The notes: generated by a model not told the origin, from the sequence alone. 64,000 nucleotides of DNA from SG8-30 sp963695155 (GCA_963695155.1 CAVOGD010000002.1:1-64000), one strand, 5' to 3'; numbered from the stretch's first letter, positions 41,022-49,548 are shown. Made by a program: numbers and translations.

Positions 41022-41513
41022 GTGGCCGCCCGGGTTGCCTGCGGCGCTGGATTGCTGGCCCTGCTGCTGGCCGGTTGCGGTGGCGGCGGGCCGCCCGCGC
41101 CGGTGGCCGCGCGACCCTACCAGGACCCGGGTTTCGTCGCCGACGTCGATTTCGAATTGCGCTACGGCACCCTGCTCGCCAGCGAGCTTGCTGCAGATCT
41201 GGCAAGCGCTTACGGCATAGACCGCAGGCAGGATCTAGCTTTGCTGAGCCTGACCGTGCTGCAACGCCGGACCGGCGAGCCGCCGCTGCCGGTGGCCGCA
41301 AGTGTGTCGGGCTCCCTGTCCGGGCTGCTCGGCGAGCCGCGCAGGCTCGAGTTCCGGACGCTCGAGCTCGCCGGCGGCGTGTCCTACCTCGCGCAGTTCG
41401 AGCTGCGCGATCGCCAGCCCGTCGTGCTGCAGTTCGAGGCGCGACCGCGGGTTGCGCCCTCGCGGGTGCTGCGCGCGAGGATCACGCGCGAGTTCGCCGT
41501 CGAGGCGCACTGA
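41022..41513 (+). CDS. DUF4426 family lipoprotein
   Basis: This 163-residue precursor starts at GTG 41022 and has a lipoprotein signal ending in LLLAGC. The mature part begins with a short GGGGPPAP linker. A single beta-rich domain follows (VDFELRYGTLLASELAAD, DLALLSLTVLQR, ISGSLSG-like ASVSGSLSGLLGE). It resembles DUF4426 proteins, which sit next to yggT or metX in gammaproteobacteria. Function is unknown. Its spacing of three bases to yggT implies co-transcription. Confidence 0.82.
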   Translation: MAARVACGAGLLALLLAGCGGGGPPAPVAARPYQDPGFVADVDFELRYGTLLASELAADLASAYGIDRRQDLALLSLTVLQRRTGEPPLPVAASVSGSLSGLLGEPRRLEFRTLELAGGVSYLAQFELRDRQPVVLQFEARPRVAPSRVLRARITREFAVEAH

Positions 41514-41640
41514 CGGTAAAAATAGCGGAAAATAAGGTCCGACCCTCTTATGTAGCGGTTTTTTCCGTGCTATCTTGACGCGTCCATTGAGAAAACGGCG
41601 GACTTGAGCTGCCGCCTTGCCAACCTACAGGAGAACGCTG

Positions 41641-41952
41641 ATGGCGAAGAAGAACGCGGCGCCGACCAAGTCGCAGATCATTACTGCGATTGCCGAACAG
41701 ACCGACCTGACCAAGAAGCAGGTCACGGCGGTGTTTGACGCAATGAACGGCGTCATGAAGAAGTCGCTGAGGAATGCTGGCGTGTTTACGCTGCCGGCCC
41801 TCTGCAAGATGCGCGTGGTGAAGAAGGCCGCCACCAAGGAGCGGGCGGGCGTGAACCCCTTCACGGGCGCCAGGATGATCATCAAGGCCAAGCCGGCCTC
41901 CAAGAAGGTGCGCATCCGCGCGCTGAAGAACCTCAACGAGATGGTGGTCTAG
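41641..41952 (+). CDS. HU-family DNA-binding protein
   Basis: This 103-residue nucleoid protein has the HU/IHF fold: KSQIITAIAEQTDLTKKQVTAV gives the helical dimer part. The DNA-binding arm (RAGVNPFTGARMIIKAKPASK) has the intercalating proline in NPFTG. The N terminus has an extra MAKKNAAPT stretch and the C terminus an NLNEMVV tail, unlike HupA or HupB. It is perhaps one of the diverged HU-like proteins seen in Xanthomonadales. AGGAG lies seven bases before ATG 41641. A -10-like TATCTT is at 41571-41576. Confidence 0.92.
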   Translation: MAKKNAAPTKSQIITAIAEQTDLTKKQVTAVFDAMNGVMKKSLRNAGVFTLPALCKMRVVKKAATKERAGVNPFTGARMIIKAKPASKKVRIRALKNLNEMVV

Positions 41953-41982
41953 GCCACTCTCGGTCGCCGGTCAGCGACATCG

Positions 41983-42014
41983 ACGGGGCGGCACGGGCCG
42001 CCCCGTTTGTTTTT
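41983..42014 (+). terminator. Rho-independent terminator of the HU gene
   Basis: Arms ACGGGGCGGC (41983-41992) and GCCGCCCCGT (41997-42006) pair perfectly over ten bases with a four-base loop. The hairpin is followed by TTGTTTTT. It lies about 30 bases after the HU stop codon, so the gene is expressed as a single-gene unit. Confidence 0.93.
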
Positions 42015-42034
42015 GGGGAAACAAGCCGTGAATC

Positions 42035-42088
42035 GTGAGCCGTGAGCCGTGAGTCGCCAGAGTCTGCGGCTCACGGCTCACGGCTCAC
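42035..42088. repeat. 19 bp inverted repeat of GTGAGCC heptamers
   Basis: GTGAGCCGTGAGCCGTGAG (42035-42053) and its exact complement (42070-42088) flank a 16-base loop. Each arm is two and a half tandem GTGAGCC heptamers. The right arm encodes the C-terminal residues of the convergent hydrolase gene, which ends at 42071. Without a T-tract it is a structured convergent-gene spacer more than a standard terminator. Confidence 0.85.
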
Positions 42089-42736
42089 CGACTCACCCTC
42101 TTCCCCCAGCCACTCCCTCGCCCTGTCGCGCAGTTCCGTGATGCGCCCGTGCAGGAAGTGATCCGCGCCGGCCAGCAGCGCCAGCTGCGGCGCCGGCACC
42201 AGCTTTCTGGACCACGCGGTCACGGCGGTGTGGTCGACCAGCTCGTCGCGGTCGCCCTGCACGACCAGCCACGGGCACTGCGGCACGGGCATCGTCTCGA
42301 AGTCGAACCGCTGCACGGGCGGCGCGACCGTCAGCAGCCGCGTGGCGCCGTGCGCCAGCGCCAGCCGGCAGGCCACGAAGCTGCCGAACGAGAATCCCAG
42401 CGCCCACAGGTAGGACGCACCGAAGGCCTGCTGGCCCCACTCGGCCACCGCCAGCGCGTCGGCCGTCTCCCCGTCGCCCTGGTCGTAGTGACCGACGCTG
42501 CCGCCGACGCCGCGGAAATTGAAGCGGATGGCCGGCACCCCCAGGTCGCGCGCGACCCGCGCCAGCGTGTGCACGACCTTGTTGTCGAGCGTGCCGCCGT
42601 AGACCGGGTGTGGATGGCAGCAGACGGCCACCGTGCCGGCGGGCCGGATCGCTGCGGGCCGATCGACGACGGCCTCGAGCGGACCCACGGGGCCCTCGAT
42701 GAAGAGGCGTTCCGGTGGCGGTGGCCTGCCGCTCAT
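42071..42736 (-). CDS. Alpha/beta hydrolase (YcjY/DUF-type small serine hydrolase)
   Basis: This 221-residue cytoplasmic hydrolase has the COG2945-type layout: VAVCCHPHPVYGGTLDNKVV near residue 37, RFNFRGVGGSVG near residue 71 (oxyanion region), the nucleophile elbow GFSFGSFVA near residue 114, and the catalytic His in AGADHFLHGR near residue 191. The elbow reads GxSxG with Ser116. Members are often annotated as uncharacterised alpha/beta hydrolases and the substrate is unknown. The last residues (EEGESVSREP) are encoded by the right arm of the inverted repeat at 42070-42088. Confidence 0.9.
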   Translation of the reverse strand: MSGRPPPPERLFIEGPVGPLEAVVDRPAAIRPAGTVAVCCHPHPVYGGTLDNKVVHTLARVARDLGVPAIRFNFRGVGGSVGHYDQGDGETADALAVAEWGQQAFGASYLWALGFSFGSFVACRLALAHGATRLLTVAPPVQRFDFETMPVPQCPWLVVQGDRDELVDHTAVTAWSRKLVPAPQLALLAGADHFLHGRITELRDRAREWLGEEGESVSREP

Positions 42737-42746
42737 GGGGCGCCGG

Positions 42747-44039
42747 CTATTGCCGGTGGATCACGCCGTCCTTCATGACGAAGGACACCCGCTGCAACGC
42801 CGTCACGTCCTCCAGCGGGTTGCCGGGCACGGCGACGAGGTCGGCGAGCTTGCCCGCTTCGACGCTGCCCAGCCGGTCGGCCTCGCCCAGGTAACGCGCC
42901 GGCACGATCGTGGCCGAGCGGATCGCCTCCATGACCGGCATGCCGGCCTGGACCATGTACTCGAATTCCCGGGCATTCGTGCCGTGCGGGCAGACCCCGC
43001 AATCCGTGCCGAACATGATCGGCACACCCACCGCATACGCCCTGGCGAAGGTGCGCTGGATCTGCGGGCCGATGGCGATCGCCTTGGGGCGCACGACATC
43101 GGGGAAGAAGCCGGGCTGCTGCGCCTGGTCGTAGACCCAGCGGCCGGCCGAGATGGTCGGCACGTAGCGGGTCCCCCGCTGCTTCATCAGCTGCATCGTC
43201 TCCTCATCCATGAACGTGCCGTGCTCGACCGAGTCGACGCCGGCACGCACGGCGCGCTTGATGCCCTCGGCGCCATGCGCGTGGGCCGCGACGGTCATGC
43301 CGTAGTCGCGGGCCGTGGCGATGATGGCCAGCAGCTCCGCGTCCGTGAATTGCGGCGCCTCGCCGCTGCGGGCGATGGACAGCACGCCGCCGGTGGCGGT
43401 GATCTTGATGAGGTCGGAGCCGTCCTTGTAGCGCTGCCGCACGGCCTCGCGGCACTCGTCCGCGCTGTCGCAGACCGCGTTGTAGAACCCGGGATCGTCG
43501 CTCCTCAGCCAGTTCACCCAGCCGTTGGTCGGGTCGCCATGGCCGCCGGTGCTGGCGATGGACTTGCCGGCGGCGAAGATGCGCGGACCCGGCAGCCGCC
43601 CCGCATCGATCGCCTTGCGCAGCGCGATGGACGTCAGCATCGAGTCGCCCAGGTCGCGCACCGTCGTGAAGCCCGCCAGCAGCGTGCGCTCGGCGTGGAC
43701 GGCGCCATCGAGGGCCCGATCGGCCTCGCTCTTGGTGTAGGCGTCCAGCTGCGCGCGCTGGCTGTATTCGGACGTCAGGTGCACGTGCATGTCCATCAGG
43801 CCCGGCAGCAGCGTGGCGTCGCGCAGGTCTACCAGCGTGTCGCCCGGCCCCGGCGGCGTGTAGCCCGGCGCGACGCTCCTGATGGTGTTGCCCTCGACGA
43901 CGACCGTCACGCCGCTCGCCGCCCGGTCGGCAACGCCGTCGATCAGCCGGCCGGCGTGAATGACCGTGGCCGCCGGCGCCGGCGCCGACGCCAGCATCGC
44001 GGCCGTGAGCAGCGCAGCCATCATCCTCGGTCCATGCAT
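42747..44039 (-). CDS. Exported metal-dependent amidohydrolase (Xaa-Pro dipeptidase-like)
   Basis: This 430-residue protein has a signal peptide (ALLTAAMLASAPAPAAT) and a TIM-barrel amidohydrolase domain. The metal ligands are visible: HVH in MDMHVHLTSEYS, a carbamylation candidate Lys in DLIKITATGG, His in VAAHAHGAEGIK, His in DSVEHGTFMD and Asp in MFGTDCGVCPHG. The GKLADLVAVPGNPLEDV strand near the C terminus is typical of imidazolonepropionase-related and prolidase-like periplasmic amidohydrolases. The alternative start at ATG 44024 would shorten it by five residues. The exact substrate, X-Pro dipeptide or another amide, cannot be read. Confidence 0.9.
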   Translation of the reverse strand: MHGPRMMAALLTAAMLASAPAPAATVIHAGRLIDGVADRAASGVTVVVEGNTIRSVAPGYTPPGPGDTLVDLRDATLLPGLMDMHVHLTSEYSQRAQLDAYTKSEADRALDGAVHAERTLLAGFTTVRDLGDSMLTSIALRKAIDAGRLPGPRIFAAGKSIASTGGHGDPTNGWVNWLRSDDPGFYNAVCDSADECREAVRQRYKDGSDLIKITATGGVLSIARSGEAPQFTDAELLAIIATARDYGMTVAAHAHGAEGIKRAVRAGVDSVEHGTFMDEETMQLMKQRGTRYVPTISAGRWVYDQAQQPGFFPDVVRPKAIAIGPQIQRTFARAYAVGVPIMFGTDCGVCPHGTNAREFEYMVQAGMPVMEAIRSATIVPARYLGEADRLGSVEAGKLADLVAVPGNPLEDVTALQRVSFVMKDGVIHRQ

Positions 44040-44076
44040 GGTCTTCCCCCTCGTTGCCGCGCGCGGCGGTCGCAGC

Positions 44077-44637
44077 CTACCTGGTGTCCTCGGTGAAACT
44101 CACGGACTCGACGCCCATCAGCTCGATCTCGAAGACCAGCGTCGAGTTGGGCGGAATGAGGCCGTTGCCCACGTCGCGGCTGCCATAGGCGAGTTCGGCC
44201 GGGATCACCAGACGCCGCAGGCCGCCGACCCGCAGGCCGGTCACGCCGATTTCCCAGCCGCGGATGACCCGCCCGGCGCCTAGCTCGAAGACGAACAGCC
44301 GGCCGCGTTCCCGCGAGCTGTCGAACTGGCGGCCGCGATAGCCGAAGGCGGCCGGGTCGTACAGCCAGCCCGTGTAGTGCACCGCGAGGATCATGCCGGC
44401 GCGGGCCTCGATGCCGGCGCCGTCCCGCAGGTCTTCCATCAGCAGCTGGGGGCCGGCCGTGCTGGCGGCCACCGGCGGCACCGGATGCGGCGCCGCCTCG
44501 TTCGCCGCCGCCACTTCGGCATCGGCACCCGCGGGCGCCGCCGCCGGCGCGGGCTCGGCGGGCCCGGCCGCGACGAGGGCCGCAGCCGCCAGTCCCGGCC
44601 AGCACGACGCCAGCAGCGCCGCGGCCCCGCGCCTCAC
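44077..44637 (-). CDS. FKBP-type peptidyl-prolyl isomerase, exported
   Basis: This 186-residue precursor starts at GTG 44637 (four-base GTGA overlap with the msrB stop). It has a signal-like N terminus and an alanine/proline-rich linker to about residue 65. One FKBP domain follows: GMILAVHYTGWLYD, GRQFDSSRERGRLFVFELGAGRVIRGWEIGV (split active site), GGLRRLVIPAELAYGSRDVG and STLVFEIELMGV. It should accelerate proline isomerisation in periplasmic proteins. The C-terminal SFTEDTR tail is short. Confidence 0.93.
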   Translation of the reverse strand: MRRGAAALLASCWPGLAAAALVAAGPAEPAPAAAPAGADAEVAAANEAAPHPVPPVAASTAGPQLLMEDLRDGAGIEARAGMILAVHYTGWLYDPAAFGYRGRQFDSSRERGRLFVFELGAGRVIRGWEIGVTGLRVGGLRRLVIPAELAYGSRDVGNGLIPPNSTLVFEIELMGVESVSFTEDTR

Positions 44638-45032
44638 GCGCCGGACTCCTGGAAGCCCAGCGCGGCGGAATTGATGCAGTAGCGCAGGCCGGACGGCTCG
44701 GGACCGTCCTCAAAGACGTGCCCGAGGTGCGCCCCGCAACGGGCGCAGGCCGCCTCGACGCGCACCATGCCGTGGCTCAGGTCGCGCCGCTCGACGACCC
44801 GGTCGCCGGCCAGCGGCAGCCAGAACGACGGCCACCCGGAACCCGAGTCGTACTTCGTGTCGGAGGAGAACAGCTCCTGGCCGCAACAGGCGCAGCTGTA
44901 GGTGCCGCGTTCCTCGTTGTGGCAGTAGCGCCCGCTGAACGCCCGTTCCGTGCCCTTGTCCTGGGTCACATAGAACTGTTCGGGCGTCAGTCGCGCCTTC
45001 AGTTCCTCCCGGCTCGGGACCTTGTCCGGCAT
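44634..45032 (-). CDS. msrB: Peptide-methionine (R)-S-oxide reductase
   Basis: MsrB repairs the R-epimer of methionine sulfoxide. The 132-residue protein has the zinc-binding CACCGQELF and CARCGAHLGH pairs, the substrate motif YDSGSGWPSF and the catalytic cysteine in RYCINSAALGF. No signal peptide is present, so it acts in the cytoplasm. It is co-transcribed with the FKBP gene through a GTGA overlap. Confidence 0.97.
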   Translation of the reverse strand: MPDKVPSREELKARLTPEQFYVTQDKGTERAFSGRYCHNEERGTYSCACCGQELFSSDTKYDSGSGWPSFWLPLAGDRVVERRDLSHGMVRVEAACARCGAHLGHVFEDGPEPSGLRYCINSAALGFQESGA

Positions 45033-45116
45033 GGCGCCTCACCTGCGGGGCCCGGCCCCGCGCATTGCGTGCAGGCCCGATTATAGGCAGGCAGGCCCGC
45101 CACGGTGGAACGCCCG

Positions 45117-47030
45117 CTAGCGCCCGTCGCCGGGGGTGATGATGCGGCCCGGCGCCACGCCGCCGCCGATCAGCCGGTTGACGCGGCGCACGAAGCCGGC
45201 CGGGTCCTCCAGCGTGCCGCCCTCGACCAGCACGGCCTGCTCATGCAAGAGCGCGGCCAGCTCGTCGAAGGACTCGCCGTCCGGCAGCTCCTGCAGGCGC
45301 TGCACCAGCGGGTGACCGGCATTCAGCTCGAGCCACGGCCGCGATGGCGGCAACGCCTGCCCGGCAGCCGCCAGCACGCGGCGCAGCTGCGGCCCCAGGT
45401 CGTGTTCCTCGCGCACCAGGCAGGCCGCCGAGTCGGCCAGCCGCGGGCTGGCGCGGGCGCCGGCCACCCGGTCGCCCAGCGTCGCGGCGACCCGCTGCCA
45501 CAGCGGCTCCAGCGCGGCCTCCGACACGGCGGCGGCCTTGCGCTCGCCTTCCGGCACGATGGCGGCCAGGTCCAGCGTGCCGCGTCCCGCGTCGCGCAGC
45601 GGCCGGCCGTCGTACTCCTCGAGGTGGCGGATGACCCATTCGTCGATGCGGTCGGTCAACAGCAGCGCCTCGATGCCGTGGGCGCGCAGCGTCTCGAGGT
45701 GCGGGCTGCCGCGCGCGGCCGCCAGGCCGTCGGCCGCCACGTAGTAGACGTCCTTCTGCCCCGGCTTCATGCGCGACACGTAATCCGCGAGCGAACTGTC
45801 CTGCGCCTCGCCGTCGCTGGCCGTGGTCGCGAACCTGAGCAGGCCGGCGAGGCGGTCCCGGTTGGCGGCATCCTCGGCCAGGCCCTCCTTGAGGACCGCG
45901 CCGAACTCCCGCCAGAAGGTGCGGTACTTGTCGGGTTCCTCGCCGGCGAGGCGGCCCAGCATGTCGAGCACGCGGCGGGTGATGGCGGACTTGATCGCCT
46001 CGACCTCGGCATCCTGCTGCAGCAGCTCACGCGACACGTTCAGCGGCAGGTCGCTGGAATCCACCACGCCCTGCACGAAGCGCAGGTACAGCGGCAGGAA
46101 CTGCTCGGCGTTGTCGCGGATGAAGACCCGCTTCACGTACAGCTTGAGGCCGCGCGGCGCCTCCCGGTTGTACAGGTCGAATGGCGCCGTGGAAGGTATG
46201 TACAGCAGCGTCGTGTACTCGCGGCGGCCCTCGACGCGGTGGTGGCTCCAGGCCAGTGGCTCGCCCGGGTCGTGCGACACGTGCCGGTAGAACTCGCGGT
46301 ACTCGTCGTCGCCGAGGTCCTGCTTCTGGCGCGTCCACAGCGCCTGCGCCTGATTCACGCGGTCGTAGGCGCCCTGGCCCCCGTCCGGGCGCAGCAGCAC
46401 CGGGAAGCCGATGTGGTCGGAGTACTTGCGCACCAGCTGCCGCAGGCGGAACGCGTCGGCGAATTCCCGCGCGTCCGGCTTCAGGTGCAGCACGACGCTG
46501 GTGCCGCGCTGCGCCAGCTCCACGTCCTCGACCGTGAACTCACCGCTGCCTTCCGAGCACCAGCGCACGCCCGACGCCGCGGGTTGTCCCGCGCGCCGCG
46601 ACAGCACCTCGACGCGGCTCGCCACGATGAAGCTGGAGTAGAAGCCGACGCCGAACTGGCCGATCAGCTGGCTGTCCTTCTGCGCGTCGCCGGTCAGGCG
46701 CGCGAAGAACTCGGCGGTGCCGGACTTGGCGATGGTGCCCAGGTGCTCGACGGCCTCGTCCCGCGTCATGCCGATGCCGGTGTCGGTCACCGTCAGCGTG
46801 CCGGCCTTCGAATCGAAGTCGATGCGGACTTCCAGCTCGCCGGCGTCCGCGGCCAGCGCCGGGTCCGCCAGCGCCGCGAAGCGCAGGCGGTCGCAGGCGT
46901 CCGAGGCATTGGAGATCAGCTCGCGCAGGAAAATCTCGCGATGGCTGTACAGCGAGTGGATCATCAGCTTGAGCAGCTGGCGGACCTCGGCCTGGAAGCC
47001 GCGGGTCTCGACGGTGGGGGCGGTCGACAT
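45117..47030 (-). CDS. htpG: Molecular chaperone HtpG (Hsp90)
   Basis: This 637-residue dimeric ATP-dependent chaperone has the GHKL ATPase domain at the N terminus: IFLRELISNASDACDRLRF near residue 35, TVTDTGIGMTRDEAVEHLG near residue 82, and FGVGFYSSFIVASRV near residue 125. The middle and C-terminal domains continue with LYVKRVFIRDNAEQFLPLYLRF and SSDLPLNVSRELLQQ. Length is close to the E. coli protein (624). GGGAGGACAG precedes ATG 47030. A sigma-32-type promoter lies at 47105-47129, about 75 bases upstream. Confidence 0.97.
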   Translation of the reverse strand: MSTAPTVETRGFQAEVRQLLKLMIHSLYSHREIFLRELISNASDACDRLRFAALADPALAADAGELEVRIDFDSKAGTLTVTDTGIGMTRDEAVEHLGTIAKSGTAEFFARLTGDAQKDSQLIGQFGVGFYSSFIVASRVEVLSRRAGQPAASGVRWCSEGSGEFTVEDVELAQRGTSVVLHLKPDAREFADAFRLRQLVRKYSDHIGFPVLLRPDGGQGAYDRVNQAQALWTRQKQDLGDDEYREFYRHVSHDPGEPLAWSHHRVEGRREYTTLLYIPSTAPFDLYNREAPRGLKLYVKRVFIRDNAEQFLPLYLRFVQGVVDSSDLPLNVSRELLQQDAEVEAIKSAITRRVLDMLGRLAGEEPDKYRTFWREFGAVLKEGLAEDAANRDRLAGLLRFATTASDGEAQDSSLADYVSRMKPGQKDVYYVAADGLAAARGSPHLETLRAHGIEALLLTDRIDEWVIRHLEEYDGRPLRDAGRGTLDLAAIVPEGERKAAAVSEAALEPLWQRVAATLGDRVAGARASPRLADSAACLVREEHDLGPQLRRVLAAAGQALPPSRPWLELNAGHPLVQRLQELPDGESFDELAALLHEQAVLVEGGTLEDPAGFVRRVNRLIGGGVAPGRIITPGDGR

Positions 47031-47104
47031 ATTGCTGTCCTCCCGGCATGGCTGTGCCGCGCGCGACCGGACCGCCGCGCGGGCAAGGGACCAGGTTCAG
47101 GAGT

Positions 47105-47129
47105 ATGGCCTCAGCGGGCCGATTTCAAG
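47105..47129 (-). promoter_or_regulatory. Sigma-32-type heat-shock promoter of htpG
   Basis: On the minus strand CTTGAAA (47129-47123) is followed after 14 bases by CCAT (47108-47105), within GGCCATAC. This matches the RpoH consensus CTTGAAA, 11-16 bases, CCCCATnT, apart from GG in place of the first two C. Initiation near 47097 would give a ~65-base leader. The match and the heat-shock gene downstream support each other. Confidence 0.8.
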
Positions 47130-47268
47130 GGCTGGGCTGCAGCGCCGAGACCAGGGCACGCGCGGCCGCGCGGCGGCGGCGGCGGGCCCCCGGCCACCAG
47201 CCGAGCCGGTGGCGAAGCACCGCGCACAGGTCGTCGACCTCGTCGAGTATCTGGATCAGGCGTTCCAT
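47125..47268 (-). CDS. Small hypothetical protein (47 residues)
   Basis: The frame starts MERLIQILDEVDDLCAVLRH, an amphipathic helix with clear hydrophobic spacing. An Arg/Ala-rich C-terminal half follows (GARRRRRAAARALVSALQ). It lies 23 bases downstream of the other small gene, in the same orientation, and its stop overlaps the htpG promoter. No Shine-Dalgarno sequence is visible. The helical pattern is more protein-like than chance frames nearby. No family is recognised. Confidence 0.45.
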   Translation of the reverse strand: MERLIQILDEVDDLCAVLRHRLGWWPGARRRRRAAARALVSALQPSP

Positions 47269-47291
47269 GGGGTGGTGTGGGCGCCGCGCCG

Positions 47292-47519
47292 TCAGCGCCG
47301 CCGCGGCGTCTTGCTGTCGCGCGCCTCGTCTTCCTCGTCCCAGGCGATGCGCATCTTCTCCACCCAGGACTTGTAGTTGGCGTAGGTGAAGACATGGCGC
47401 GAGATCGCGCCGTGCCGGCTGGCCGCGCCGTGCCTCGAATGCCACACGACCGGCGGCTCGCCGTCGGCCGGTTGGCGGCGCCGCGACGCCGGCGTGGCCG
47501 TGGTTTTTTCCTCGCCCAT
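47292..47519 (-). CDS. Small hypothetical protein (75 residues)
   Basis: The protein begins MGEEKTTATPASRRRQPADG. It has a more ordered C-terminal segment, FTYANYKSWVEKMRIAWDEE, then an acidic and a basic tail (DEEDEARDSKTPRRR). The mixed aromatic and charged composition is unlike spurious GC-rich frames, so it is probably real. The TTG at 47528 is an alternative start. No ribosome binding site is obvious. It lies between ppnN and the 47-residue gene. Function is unknown. Confidence 0.55.
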   Translation of the reverse strand: MGEEKTTATPASRRRQPADGEPPVVWHSRHGAASRHGAISRHVFTYANYKSWVEKMRIAWDEEDEARDSKTPRRR

Positions 47520-47629
47520 TGTGAGCAAGTCCCGTGGGAAGTCCTGCCGGGGACGTTACGCCCGGGACGGCGCGGGAAACAGGAACTGGGTCACAGCCCC
47601 GCAGCAGGCGGGGCTGCGCCAGGGGCCGG

Positions 47630-49030
47630 TCAGGTCACGATCTTGAAGCAGGGCTGGTAATCGCCCAGCAGCTTCATGCGCCGCTGGGCCACCATCGCCT
47701 GCAGCAGCGCGTCCAGCGGCCGCCCGATGCTGGCGTCGCCGCGGATCTCGAAGGGGCCGTGGGTCTCGACCATCTGCAGGCCCTGTTCCTTGACGTTGCC
47801 GGCCACGATGCCGGAGAAGGCGCGCCGCAGGTTGGCGGCCAGCTCGTGCACGGGCAGGTCGCGCGACAGCACCAGCGAAGCCATGGACTCGTGGCTCACC
47901 TCGAACGGCACCTGGAACGGCCGCGGGATCTGCAGCAGCCAGTTGTAGTTGTAGGCGTCGCGCGTGCGGCGGCGGCGGCGGCGCACCGCATCCAGCCCGC
48001 GGCGCATCTCGCGCGCGACCTCCACCGGGTCGTCGATGATGATCCGGTAACGCTGCTGCGCGTCCGCACCGAGCGTCACGCCGATGAAGCGGTCGAGCTG
48101 CTCCCAGTAGTCCGCGCTGCGGCGCGGGCCCGTGAACACGACCGGCAGCGGCTGCTCGGCATTCGCGGGATCGAGCAACAGGCCCAGCAGGTAGAGGATC
48201 TCCTCCGCCGTGCCGGCGCCGCCCGGGAAGACCACGATGCCGTGGCCGAGCCGCACGAACGCCTCGAGGCGCTGCTCGATGTCCGGCAGGATGACCAGCT
48301 TGTTGACGATCGGGTTGGGCGGCTCGGCGGCCACGATGCCGGGCTCGGTCAGCCCGATGTAGCGGCTGTTGGCCACGCGCTGCTTGGCGTGCCCGATCGT
48401 CGCGCCCTTCATCGGGCCCTTCATGGCGCCCGGCCCGCAGCCGGTGCAGATGTCCGCCCCGCGCAGGCCCAGCTCGTAGCCCACCCGCTTGGTGTACTCG
48501 TACTCGTAACGCGGGATCGAATGGCCGCCCCAGCAGACGACCAGGTCCGTGCGGCCGCCGTGCTGCAGCGCCCCGGCATTGCGCAGGATGCAGAAGACGG
48601 CGTTGGTGACGCTGGGCCCGTCGCTGAGGTCGAAGCGCGGCACGACCTCGTTGTGCGTGTAGACGATGTCGCGCAGCACCGCGAACAGGTGCTCCTTCAC
48701 GCCGCGGATCATCTCGCCGTCCACGAAGGCGCTGCCCGGCGCATGGTGGATCTCGAGCTTGATGCCCCAGGGCTGGCGCACGATGCGCACGTCGAAGTCG
48801 CGGTAGGCCTCGAAGATCATGCGCGCGTCGTCGTGCAGCGTGCCGCTGTTGAGCACGGCCAGCGCGCACTGGCGGAACAGCGGGTACAGGCCGCCCTGGC
48901 CGCGGTCCAGCAGCTTGTCCACCTCCTGCTGCGACAGGTTCTCGAGGGTGCCTTTCGGCGCCACGCGCGCGTGCACGACCGTGGCCAGCGCCCCGCTGTG
49001 CGCGGGGTCCACGGGTCGGTTGTCGTTCAA
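47630..49030 (-). CDS. ppnN: Pyrimidine/purine nucleotide 5'-monophosphate nucleosidase PpnN
   Basis: PpnN (YgdH) cleaves nucleoside monophosphates to base plus ribose 5-phosphate and is stimulated by (p)ppGpp in E. coli. The protein aligns over its whole length: LAVLNSG, GVKLE-like GIKLEIHHAPGSAFVDG, VVCWGGHSI, ICTGCGPGAMKGPMKGA, the LOG-type FPGGAGTAEEILYLLG, and the C-terminal LRRAFSGIVAGNVKEQG. The TTG at 49030 overlaps the upstream stop (TTGA) and gives 466 residues. GTG 48976 would give 448 and also fits (E. coli 454). It is the second gene after the L,D-transpeptidase. Confidence 0.93.
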   Translation of the reverse strand: MNDNRPVDPAHSGALATVVHARVAPKGTLENLSQQEVDKLLDRGQGGLYPLFRQCALAVLNSGTLHDDARMIFEAYRDFDVRIVRQPWGIKLEIHHAPGSAFVDGEMIRGVKEHLFAVLRDIVYTHNEVVPRFDLSDGPSVTNAVFCILRNAGALQHGGRTDLVVCWGGHSIPRYEYEYTKRVGYELGLRGADICTGCGPGAMKGPMKGATIGHAKQRVANSRYIGLTEPGIVAAEPPNPIVNKLVILPDIEQRLEAFVRLGHGIVVFPGGAGTAEEILYLLGLLLDPANAEQPLPVVFTGPRRSADYWEQLDRFIGVTLGADAQQRYRIIIDDPVEVAREMRRGLDAVRRRRRRTRDAYNYNWLLQIPRPFQVPFEVSHESMASLVLSRDLPVHELAANLRRAFSGIVAGNVKEQGLQMVETHGPFEIRGDASIGRPLDALLQAMVAQRRMKLLGDYQPCFKIVT

Positions 49031-49548
49031 GGCAGGATCTCGATCGGCGTGTCCGCCTGGGTCAGCAGCCATATTTCCAGCATGTCCTCATTGGACACTG
49101 CTATGCACCCGTCCGTCCAGTCGCTGGACAGGTAGCGCTCGCGGCTGTGCTTGGGGATGTTCGGCAGGCCATGGATCATGATCAGGCCGCCCGGCGACCA
49201 GCCCTGGCGGCGGGCCAGGCTGAGGTCCTGCGGGTTCGGGTAGGACACCTGCACGGCCAGGAAGAAATCGCTGCGGGCGTTGCGCCGCGTCAGCAGGTAG
49301 CGCCCCTCCGGGGTGCGGAAGTCCCCCTCGCGCTGCTTGTGCCCGACCGGGTTGAGCCCCAGGGAGATCCGGTAGTTGCGGAACTCCCGGCCCTCGCGGT
49401 ACAGCGACAGGCGCCGCTCCGACTTGCGGACGACGACCAGTTCGGCCGGCCCCATGGCGTCCGGGGCGCCCTCGAAGATGTCGGCGCCCGCAGGCCACGC
49501 CGCGCCGAGCGCCAGCAGGACTGCGAGCAGCGTCGTCGGTACCCTCAT
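49027..49548 (-). CDS. L,D-transpeptidase family protein (YkuD domain)
   Basis: This 173-residue exported enzyme has a signal peptide (RVPTTLLAVLLALGAAWPAGA) and a single YkuD domain. The start of the fold is ELVVVRKSERRLSLYREG, with LGLNPVGHKQREGDFRTPEG in the middle. The catalytic His/Cys motif is HGLPN, then SSDWTDGCIAVSNEDM, with the active-site Cys in the last. It should form 3-3 crosslinks in peptidoglycan or attach proteins, or act as an amidase-like YafK relative. ATG 49548 has a hydrophobic signal immediately after it. Confidence 0.92.
   Translation of the reverse strand: MRVPTTLLAVLLALGAAWPAGADIFEGAPDAMGPAELVVVRKSERRLSLYREGREFRNYRISLGLNPVGHKQREGDFRTPEGRYLLTRRNARSDFFLAVQVSYPNPQDLSLARRQGWSPGGLIMIHGLPNIPKHSRERYLSSDWTDGCIAVSNEDMLEIWLLTQADTPIEILP

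Noticed and set aside
47594..47616. Hairpin CAGCCCCGC/GCGGGGCTG downstream of ppnN.
   Set aside because: The sequence after it on the minus strand is not T-rich; termination there is unproven.
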